Shown piece by piece: positions 50,450 to 62,400 of a DNA stretch of 64,000 nucleotides (positions are counted from its first letter, which is position 1; the number at the start of each line of letters is the position of its first letter). The stretch lies in NCBI GenBank assembly GCA_022457155.1, contig JAJGOT010000028.1, positions 2,044,501 to 2,108,500 of the forward strand, read 5' to 3'. Origin of the DNA: Cladopsammia gracilis (Eukaryota > Cnidaria > Anthozoa > Scleractinia > Dendrophylliidae). Below the pieces are notes generated by a model. That model was not told where the DNA came from. It saw only the letters and a program-made list of their open reading frames with translations, and searched no databases. Position numbers and translations under genes: made by a program.

Positions 50450-53400
50450 GTAAATAGAATAGATTTTTTTCATTTCCCCATGTATTTCTTGATCATGTGT
50501 CAGCTTGGATCCGGATGCTGTCAAGATAATTTCAGATTGAGTCAAGAACAACAAAAAACTAGGGTTTCGGAATCTGGCCTTCCATAGGGGGTGTGCAGAT
50601 AAAAAATGTGCCATTCAAATAAATGTAAGCTTACATGTAACATGGGTACAGATACAGAATTAGTGGCACAAAGATGTTTTTTTTTTGTATATTTTTGTAC
50701 AATTTCTATGTGCATGTACTGTACAGTAAATAGCTAATACATTGTACACATCTGCAGTACAGTCAGACCTCTTGACAACAACAATTGAGACCACACATTG
50801 CCAATCTTACTCCAGAAATACAGTTATAAGTGATCAGAAAGCATGCCATCAAAGGTGCTGCATTGTCCTAAAATAAAATTGCCCATGGCTTGCATATTGT
50901 ATCTACAATGTACCTTGGCATGAAGCCCACTCTGAATCAAAGATACACATACACCATATCTTAAATAATTTTACTCAAAAAGGCAAAGATCTACATTAAA
51001 GAACTTCTTTATGTTCACCTGTATGGATTAATGCACACTGTGTACCCTACAGTAGCGCTCGGGTGCATTACAGCACCTATGCAAGTGTAAAATGTGTAGT
51101 ACATGCATTTTACATGCATTTTATGCGTGCGTGCGTGTATGTAATAGAAAAGCCTAATTACACATGCATGCATGTATTCCTTTTGTTTTTCAAATGTGTA
51201 TATTTTGTCATTCAAATGTGTGTAGAGTGTCAAACAAGAGTTTGAGAAGTGACTATATACCCAACAAAGGGAAGCAAAATCACAACACCACACAAATTAC
51301 GGATCCACTATTGTGTATTATGGACTCAAGTATCAATGAACAATACAATGTAAGAATACCTCATAAAATTGTTATGAAAGTCAAACTACATGTACCAAAG
51401 ATGGACGAAAGGTTTTGACTCAACAAGGCTAGAAAGTATAAAGCAGTTCGCATGCGGTAAAGTCTGACATGTTTCTGCCTGCCCAGAAAATAGTGCCCAA
51501 AACTGCGATAGCATCTTCAGCATTGACAGACCACTTTAAAGCTACATGTAATGCATGTATGTACACCATGACATGAAACTCCTACTGTTCTTGTATGGAT
51601 ATCTTAATCTGAGCCTCTCTAAGGGTATCCACAGACTTCAATTCCATTTTTTTTTTTTTTACACAAATTAAAATCATCAAATTGCTAAAATATTATTGAT
51701 GTAACAGTATTTGTAGAGAAACATGTTCTTTCTAATTATTTTATTCTAGCTGGCATTTTTTTCACATTTAATCACATTTCACTTCTCAGTCCCTGGGATC
51801 GCCGTTTTATCTTTGATTTTCAAAACACTCATCATGGGGTTCAGTCATCTGCTGCAGTTTTTTGTGTAATTTGTACAATGTAACTTTTCTTCCTTTTAAC
51901 CATTATTTAGAGAAAAGGATCTTTATCAAGAGCAGCTTTCTGGAACCAGGATTAAACAATCGCCCATCTACACATCTGTTTACCACACAAGCTTTCCTTC
52001 TGAAACAAAAACTTGCTGCCCCAGTTATAAAAGATGTGTCTGCAGTGGACCAAGGTCAGACAACATCAGGCCAGAAGAAGAAAGATGCAACAATGGAAAA
52101 TAACAAGAAGAAAAAGGACAAAAAGAGTGCTAAAGGCACTAAAGAAGGAAAAGAAATAAACTCAAAAAAGATTCAAAATAGTAATATGGAGAGTGTCGAA
52201 AAGAAGAAGGATACAGAAAAGGAAATTAATAAGTTGCCATCTGCAACTTTGAAAAAGCAGAACAAAGGGAGAAGTAAAACTACAAAATCAAGTACAGAGA
52301 CTAAAGATATTCATGTAAATGTGACGACAAATCATGGTTTGCAAGATAATTTAGGTAGAGGCACTGAGAAATTGCGCACAGTAGCAACAGCTGTTAGTGA
52401 TGAGGAACATGTATTAGATTACAGTCCTGAGGTTATCTTAATTGCAGCTGAGGATGATCATCATGAAGAAACAGAAATGGAGGATGTTGGTGATGTTCCT
52501 CATTCTGTAGCCACAACTAAAGAGTTACATGATGAAGATGTAATCGATTTGGATTTTCTTGGTGAAGATGAGGAACCTACTATAAGAAGAGAAGGTGTGG
52601 CCATGTCAGACGTCCAAACTCCTAAGAAATATAGGGAGGGAACAGCAGGAGGAAGACTTTTTGAAGCACAGACGTTGGCTGAAATAGATGGATACCTTTA
52701 CTTAGGAAAAGTGAGTAAAATACCTACATGTAGAAGAGAATTGAAAATGACTGTGCTGGATCTTTAGCACAAAAGCCCCTTTCCTGTTTCTTGTGATGAC
52801 AAATTGTAAGCTTGGTAATAAAATAAGAAAGAGTAAATAAATAATTAGTGTTCATCGTGTTATAATTATGCATGAGACACTAAAGAATAAATCAGCCCCA
52901 AATGTCAATTGAGCCCATGACTACTAAGAATTTAAGTTTTGATCAGCACAAGTTATCTTCAGTTTTGCTTTCTTTTTTCCCTGAAAAAAAAAAACATCAT
53001 TTGAATCATGGAAGAAAAAAGAAAACTAGTTGTGATTTTGAGACAGCAACACTACATTACATGTATATTGACAGCCTTAGAAGAAAAAATACATGTATCT
53101 CCATATTGGGTTGAATTGCGAAGTGACAGAACCCAAAACAGAGAATATATTTTCTTCCAACTAGCCATCAATAGTACTGCCATCACAAAATCACAATTAT
53201 TTTATTAATAATAATATTATTAATTATTATAATATTATTATCTTTGTTGTAGGTTAAAAATAATTATTTTAGGTTAAAAATTATTTCAAACTATGTTAAT
53301 TTTTATTTTCCTTTGTCCCAGATTCATTAACATAATCTCAGACAAAGGAAATTAAAAATTAACCTAGTTTGAAATTAACCTAAAATAATTTTAACCTACA

Positions 53401-56400
53401 ACATCTTTCTTCACCTTACAGCTGTACTGTGTAGTTTAGTTATGTAATAAATTGGTACTAGCAAGGTGGCCTTTCTGGACAGAATACAGTACATGTATGT
53501 CTACACAGGGATGTAAGTAATAGGCAGAAGGTAGAAAAAATAACTACCTGAAGACTGAGTTTTTTTATTCCCCCCCTCCCCCCCCCCCCCCCTGGAAAAC
53601 TGTCCATGCTTAACTCTTTCTCTCTTTTTTTAAACAAAATTTTCTGCCTGTGATGAACAAAATTCCACCTGTTGGATATCTTACATCCCTGGTACATGTA
53701 CTATGAATTACTAGTATATCTGTTAATATATATTTTTTATTATTACAACTGTATATCATTGATTGACACTTTAGTAAAGTTAATGTATGTACATGTATGT
53801 ACATAATATATATGTAATACAATGTTAAGGCCCGTTCACACAAATGATTTTTGCTATTATGTTAGGTGCGATTTTTATGGGAATTTCATTGTGCATGTGA
53901 ATGGCACATTTCTTTCCCGCATGCGAATGGTTGGCAATTTTACTTCGATTTTGGAAATTCACTTCGCCACGATATCGCAGGTGTTTTGAACATGTTTAAA
54001 TTTCACTGCGATTTTTGTCAGAAAACTGCTATTAAAAATAATTGCGGCGACATGAATTTCCAAAATCACAGTTAATTCGCTGGCCATTCACATGCTTGAT
54101 TTTGTGTTGCCATATGTGAAATCGCCATAAAAATCACAACTAAAATCACAGCAAAAAACGCTTGTGTGAACGGGCCTTTTGAGGTAACTATACAATGGCC
54201 AACCAAGATACCCCCGTTCAAGGGGTAGTAATACTCCTAGTTCCTTCATGTTGTAGACTTTTAAGTACCACTATGTACATGTACATGTACATGTACATGG
54301 AGCTCACGAAGGCATGATCCAATTGTCTTGGTGTTAATGAATTGGTTGTTTGGCTTTGGATTGTTTCTTTTAACTTGATATTCTTCCATGTATATGCTGA
54401 CACAAAGTCACATATAAATTTAAATCTTCTTATTAAATACTAAAAATCTTAAATAAATAAAACAATAAATTGAGAGTACTGTAACTGATGTTCGGTTGTT
54501 TATTCCTTTCAATTAGCCCAATGAGGCTGAAAAGCTGTTCAACAGATATCTGAGAATGGGGAAGAAGTTTGAAGTGGATACATTCAATAAACTGCTTCAT
54601 GGCTGGGCACAGAAAGGTAACTTGATGAGCATAAAGTTGCTGTTTAATTTGCTAAAAAGAGAAGGACTGGAACCAGATATGGGAACCTATGCTGCACTGC
54701 TGCATGGGTATGGAAAGTTCGATGATGCAGATGGTGTTCGGAATGTCATTAAAGAAATGGAGGAAAAGGTCAGTGAAATTATAACTTACTGTACATGTAT
54801 GCTTTTTCATTGTGAAGTTGAAAAGGTTTACCATTTATTTAAGCCAATGCTTTGTGACTGGACATACATGTACATGTACACCATGCAGTCCTGTATTTTC
54901 ACAGGAATATACTTATTCTAATACTGTAACAACAAATTAAGAAATTTATCTACTGCATGCTCAAAATAAGCTAGTACATGTATATTTTGACTCAGTAGTC
55001 CATATTATGTTATCTGAATGCATTACATGTACATGTTGTACATGTAGATTGTAGAATTAGTGTGCACTGTGTACAATTTTTGGTCTTTTCTGACTTAAGT
55101 TAACTATTGTTAAAAGATAGCTGCCTTTTTAATAGCGACATCCATAAGGAAAGGTTTAACTGTCATCAGAAATTATGTGCTGTATTGTTGTATTGTGTGC
55201 AAACTACGATATACATTCTGTACATTTGGCTATCGGTACAATGTACATGTTTGTGTGAGGCTGTGTACATGTAAATACCAGAAAATCCTCTTTAAATTTT
55301 TAATTACAGTGTACAAACATTTCTCCACAGAAATTTGATATCAACCACATATTTCACAAGTGCTGTTTGACAGAACCTCAAGCTAAAGGAGTTTTGAAAG
55401 CATTAAGACTTGCAAACCCTGTTTACCAACCAATCATTCCGGAATCACAGGGTCAAATAAGCTATCCCTCTCTCATAGAATCATGGTACACAGACAGGAT
55501 TAGCGTAATAGATGAAAAATTGAAAAGTGTTCCTGGAAAACTTGAAAGAGAACTTGATGAAACCAGGCTACAAGAACTTTTTGAGGAGCAAATTTCAAGA
55601 GAACTTTCGGGATTTACACCCATACTGTCAGTTGAAGATGACAAAGGGGACAGTGAAGAAAATCAACAAAGGAAGGAAAAGTTTTTGGAATGTCGCAGCA
55701 AGTGGAGAAAAGCTTTGATTGAGAGCATTGAGAAGGAATTGTTTGAAATCAAAAACTCCAAAGGTAGACTTATCTGTGCATTTTGTAAAACTACATTTGA
55801 CTATTCAAATGAAAGCTGTTGAGCAGTAATATTTTCCTGTGATGCTGTTTGTTATTCTCTACAAGGTGGTTCTATCTTCTAGGTTACTTTGTGAATGAAA
55901 TCTTAAACTGTGAGTCCCATTATAATGTGCAGTTCCAGTCAAATGTAACTTGACAGTCTTGACTTGATCCTCGAAACTCGATCCTCAAAATTATAGTCGC
56001 TTGAATTTCGATGATCAAGGATCGGGTTTCGAGGATCAAGGATTGAGAATCTACAATGTAGACATAAGAAAATGCAAACTTGAAAAGGCTTTCGAGTAAA
56101 CAATTTATTCCTCAAAGAAAGAATAACAGCCATTCGCACATCATTTGTACAAGAATTTAGCATCGACCGTCAAGCTCAGCGTGTGCACTTATTGATACAT
56201 GTAAGATACACAAATGATATGTACCTAAATTTTTATTTGAGTTCATCTTTTGCTTGCAAGTCCAGGACAGAAATTCTTCTTCAGAAGAGGGTGATCAAGA
56301 ATGGTAATTAAAAGAACTGCGCACATATATTACATGGTTTCCTTTGTGAAACTATTAAATCATGGCAATGGAGTTTCGAAACTACTGTAAACATGTGGCA

Positions 56401-59400
56401 CCCACTGTCATCAGCACATGCAGTAATACAGAGTGCTTTGATCAATACAAGGACATCACAAATAAATCTTGAGTGTTCGCAACTACATGTTAAACCTATT
56501 TTTTATTTACTTACGAAAATTAATCTTTAGTAGTCGGTGATCGAAACTTTTCAGAGTGAATGCTAATCTACAAGAATAGCCGTGAAGCCCTTAGGATCTT
56601 TTGTCGAATGAATTCACATGTACATGTACAGTGTAAATGAATTTATTAATTTTAAGACAGAATTTGCCATAAAAAAAAAAAAAAAAAAACAGAAATTCAT
56701 GAGTGAAAGTGATCTTAAACAAATTTAGCCCTTTGAATTGTATCTACAGTATTTCAGTTGCAGTAAGAAATGCACTAAATTTGCATATTAAATTTGCAGT
56801 TTACATGCTACAGTACATGTACAGTGCTGTTTATTTATCATTATAATTGAACCTCCCATTAGTGGCCACCCAAGGTACAAAGCTAAGATGGTCACTCATG
56901 GTGTCTTATCTTTAACCCTTTATATCAAAATTTAAATTCTCATTTCTAGTCCTATACATTTCCTATAGAAGTGGTGGGGAGAAATTGTTTGCATATCAAG
57001 AAACCTAATCTTGTGTGATCATGTCCTTAATTCTTGTGACCTTTTCAATTGATAAGGCAATAATTATTACAAGGAGAAATTTGATGCTGATCAAAGGGTT
57101 AAGTCGTACTGTAATTATGAACCTGTAGTTAATTTCAATGTACAAAAGCACCGGTGAAAAATACAGGAGTTTTGATTCAAGTAACAAAATTTTTGTTTTA
57201 TTACAGTTCTACTGTAACTTATATTCAATTTTGTTTCTGTAGCATCATTGGAAATATGATTGTAGGTTAAAAACAATAGAAAGATTCAAATTGCCAACCT
57301 TGAAAGTGGTCGTGGTTGCTTATGGGAGGTGGTCGGTTATGAGAGGTTTTGCACCAGTCCTGCAACTGTATCATTTTTAACAGTAGTATTCTTTCTTCTC
57401 TTCAGGTAAATCTGTGCATCCCAGATTTGCACCTTTCTTCCAAGCTTTTGAACCTCATGAGCTTGCTGACTTAACTTTGGACACCATTGTATTTTATGTG
57501 AAAGGGCGAGTTGAAGGCGTACCTTTATATGGTGTTAGTGGTGCCTTGGGCTCTGTGCTTAACACAAAGTATATTGTAAAGCATAGAATGCAATCTGGAA
57601 TGCTGGACAAGGTAACATGATAAGACACAAAGGCCAATCTCATTCTGAGGGTCTCTCTTCTTCCTGTACACTGTACATACATTTGTACGAATACTTTACT
57701 TTAACTTGAATTTAAGTGTAGCTCATGAAGCTAATTTATTCAAGCATAATAACAAAATACATTGTAACAATACAAAAAGTAAAATGTACATAAAAAATAT
57801 TTACACTGTATACACAAGTTTTTATGCTAAATAAAAGCTACTGTAAAACATTGTTTGATCATTATACTTAAATTCAAGAAGTGTTGAAGAAGACTGAATA
57901 TTATTAGGCAGTGAATTCCACAGTTTAACAGTGAAATATCTAAAAGAGTGAAGACCGTAAGTTGTAGTTATAGAATCTAGGGGAGGGACAGAATATGATT
58001 GACACATAGGTTGTAATTGACAAAAGGAAAAGTCCCCAAGAGCGATGGAGGATGGGAAGAAGGCAGAGACATTGGGGACAAAGTTGACACAAAGGTTACT
58101 TTATGGCTATAAATTGCTTTGCACAATTTTATGGGTTACATAGCACAAGAAGTAAATAGAAATTGCTTTAACAAGTAAGTAGAAATTGCACAAAACACTT
58201 TAGTTTACAAAAACGCAATGTGTATTTTTTTTTTATTGGTAATAAGCTTTATTATTTGACATCGCATTTTAGGGTGTGAATACACACCAAAACAAGTGCA
58301 AAGATGACATGTTATTACACTGTTTTGAGCGCACTAAGGAAAACACTTGCCAAAAAAAACATAGATTTGGGAGTATATGGTTGTTGTACGTGTATATTTT
58401 CTTGCCTGACTTGTAAAAATACCCAGTCATATTACACTTGTCACTGAATAACCTTTATTTATCACTGAACCCAGCATTAATCCATAGACCTTTAATTTTG
58501 AGTGGCTAAAGCTGTTCTAAGCCATCACCATGCTGCTACATGTAGCATTATCACCATACATGTAGTTACATTTTTTAATTTCCTTTTTTGCAGATGAAGG
58601 ACATATACAATGACTATTTTTCATATCTCATGGATGAAAAGGCCACAGCAAGAAAGGTAGCTCGTGAATTCTGGAATGAGCTGGATGATACACTTCCATT
58701 TGGTGCCTCATTACAGCAGGAAGTTCTAATCTGGCCGTGGGCAACAAAAATATTAGTAAGTTCAATATACTTGTATATGTATCATTTTTTCAAACAAAAT
58801 GGTAGTGCATTTGACAATAAAAATCTGCGATAAAATATTATAAAACATAACACGACGTTTCGACGTTTCCAGAACGTCATTATCAAGTGAGAATAAAATA
58901 ATGAAATCGAGTATATAAATAATAAAAAAATGAATAAATTAAAAGGCATTGAGAGTCAAACAAAGAGTTTGGCCCTAATGGAGTCGCTCTGGGTGTTTAA
59001 ATTGGGTCTTATTGTTCTTATGTACAATGGTTCATTTTAATAAACACATGTACCCCAAAGACTGAATTGCAAAATTCAGCCACTCGTTTTCCTGGAATAA
59101 AACACAACTTTAAAAGCCCAGAACTTTGTTCATTAATAAGTACAGGAAAACGATCAATTGCTCATGGAGATTTCTTACCATAGACAACTTGCTTGATCTA
59201 CATGATGTATTAAAGCTTTCTCCCAGCCTTTGAGAGTATTAATTTTGACTTGTATAAATGGAAAAACTTGTTGACATCCCTTGATTACAATAACATTACT
59301 TATTTAACTTGATTTGGTTATAAAAACTAGCGGTAAGAAGGGTGTAACGATGTTTCAATCTCTGTGAAGTATTTCCGTTTTTTTTTTTTTGTTTTCGTTG

Positions 59401-62400
59401 CATCGTCAAATTTTTGCGATTTAATAAAAAAATGAAATTATGAAAAGCGCAAGAATTTAATGTTGAGCAAGTTTCCTATACATTGTATTTGCAAATATTT
59501 CTTATTTACAGTCTTTGTTATGTATTGTATCTTAGTTTGGTTGTTCTTTGGTGGATTGCTTCCTCAAGTCAGCTCAAATCAATGTGAATCTCTTTAACAA
59601 TCGCTCAGAGGAGTTGATTCTTCCAGCCTTTTACCACACATACGAATTTAAGGTCAACAAGAAGTTGGGGGTGTTGAAACCACACCCTATTGTGTGTAAG
59701 TTGTTCAAAGAGTACCTTGCAAGTCAGGGAGAGATTTCCATGGAAACAACCTCAGTACCAATGTTGGTCCCGCCACGTCCATGGAGAGCTACCAAGGATG
59801 GTGCCTACCTTATTTTACCAGGTTTGGGAGTTTCGTCTCACCCCATTTTTGGGTTGTTTCTTGGCGTTGCGGAAGCCATTGTTGGTTAGCTTTTGTGTTG
59901 TAGTGTGGGTATTGTTCAGTGTGTTTTGAATCTTTTGTTTTACGTCATTTGGTGATCGCACCATCCGCAACACCAAGAAACTATCCATTTTTGCCATGAG
60001 ACCTGTTCATCTTTTTGGGGTATGGCAAATATTCTGTTTCCACTTACAGTGTAGACTACGAATATTCTCCCTTTTCTTTCTTTTGTTTCATTAAGACAGC
60101 AGACAATGTAGTTTGACAGAAATGTATAATGTTCTTACAACCAAACTGACAAACTGACAAAAATATGTGTAGCTTTCTGCATAGTTGGTGATTCAGAGTA
60201 CACACGCGACAAAAGTTGCATTGGAGAGCACAACAGAAATCGCATCAAAAATCGCTTGTGTAAACAGGCCTTAAAGCAGGTTAATTTTAGATGAAACGTA
60301 TGGACTACACTCCAGAACCAAGAAAACTGTCTGTAATAAGGGATGTAGTAATTGTGTTTTTATTTGTTTGTGTGTCAGTTGAGCTCATTCGCAGTGCTGG
60401 TGATGAAGAGGGTCGATATGACAAACTGCTGGAGGAGAAAACTAATAAAGAGGACTTGGTTGCCGTGTTTGATTCCCTAAACTTCCTTGGATCTTGCGCT
60501 TGGAGGACTAATAAACGAATACTCGACATTGCAATCCACATGTTCAACAGCGGTGGGAATGAAGATCTAGCCATACCAGGACCTGTAGTACAACCACAAG
60601 AAGAGACAAAATCATCCAAGTGAGTTGAATCCTTTCACATCAGCAAACAAACGTCGAGTTGTGATAATTATGCCGATGAAATCCAAAATGCACCATTCAA
60701 ATGAAAGCATTTCAATAGTACTTTCTCATTGCTTGTTTTGATTTTCAAAAAGCAGTCAATTTTTTTGTCAAAGATTGAAGTAGAGTCTAATCTACAAGCT
60801 CACTTTAATAAATGTTGCTTCTTGCTATTGCATACATTTCTTTTTCAATTCCTGGCTTAACGGAGACGCACGTTTTTAAAATGCAAACCTGCGAAAAAAC
60901 AATGCAATAAATAGATTCAATTTCTCTTTCTTGTAATGATTGCAGTAACAGGAAAAAAAATGAGGAAATTTCCTTTGCATTGTATTTTACACTAGATCTT
61001 TTTTCGTACAACTTGTTTGGCAACTATGCTTCAAGACAAGGTGCACTTGGGTAATAACGCCCTTAAACTAGCTGCACAAATTGTCATTTGTTTACAACAG
61101 TATATTATATTTGATTATTAAACAGCTTGTAGCCTGCGTGCAAGCTCTCGGGCTAGGGGGCAGGGGTCGCTCCTTCTCCCCTCCCACGCACCCCCCCACC
61201 CCCCCACCCCCCCCCCCCCCCTCCCTCCCCCCGAGCTCAAGTGCTTGCTCGCAGGCTAAACAGCTTGGAATCTGTTTTACTTCTAAGGTCTAAAACGGAC
61301 CCAGAAGAACGAAAGAGACAGGTCCAAGAGAGACGAATAGCCAAGAAGCTGGCCCGTGAACAGTACTCTCTGCGCATGTCAGCTCTGTACAAACTCTCTG
61401 TCGCTAAGCATTTTTGTGATCACGTGTTCTGGCTGCCTATCAACTTGGACTTTCGAGGAAGAGTCTATCCCATTCCTCCTCATTGTTCACATGTCGGTAG
61501 GTACTGGGTATGTCATGTACATGTAGTAAGTGGTGATAATGGACAAACTAGGTACATGTACACGGTAGAACTACAGGGGGGGGGGGCCCTCCCATTTGAT
61601 ATGAATAAAAGTTTGAGCTCTTCCATTTTACCTTTGCTTCGTACTTTGTTCATATTTTCAAGTGGCGGCCATTAATTTTATTGGAAGGAGGCGCTAAATC
61701 GAATATTTACGGGCAGTCGTTATTGGCTCAGCTCAATTCGAAGATAAGTACTTTGTTGGCAAGACAAGTCGATAATGACTAGATGATGTGTAAACTGTAG
61801 CACAGTTTTTAGAAGTTTCTGTAACAGAGGCAGCAAGACTTGCATAGAGACGATGTCAGTTTGGTTATGCCAACACCCATCCAGTATAAAATAGTTGTGT
61901 AGCGTTTTTGCTTTTCCTTGCCGTTGCTAAGTTTGTCACCTTTGTTTGTGTTGAGGGGATGATCTGAGCCGAGGAATGCTTCAGTTTGCCAAGGGTGTTC
62001 CTCTGGGAGAGAAAGGCCTGGATTGGCTAAAGATTCATCTTGTGACACTCCACGGTGCACTGAAGAAAGCTTCTTTGAAGGAACGTTTGCAGTACGCTAA
62101 CGAAATAATGGATGATATACTGGACTCAGCTGACAACCCCTTGACGGTAAGTAAGTTACAGCGTCATTGTAGCATGTAATAGTCTCCAAATTCAAGATAA
62201 AAACATTTCTTATGAAATTCCACATTTCCTTTGATTATTCTGTGTACCGTATAGTTCCGAAAGTAACGTAATTGAGTGTCAAAAGTAATTACACAGCTGC
62301 TTTGGTTTGCATTGCTACGCTTTGTGGTTGGTTAAAAAATCTCGCGCCACTTTCTCGACCAATCAGAAGTAAAACCAAAACCAATCGTGACTTGCTCGCA

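Noticed and set aside
51862..51910. ATG 51862 as the start of an independent protein
   Set aside because: The frame upstream of 51911 is intron; a consensus acceptor at 51910 joins exon 1 of POLRMT in phase.
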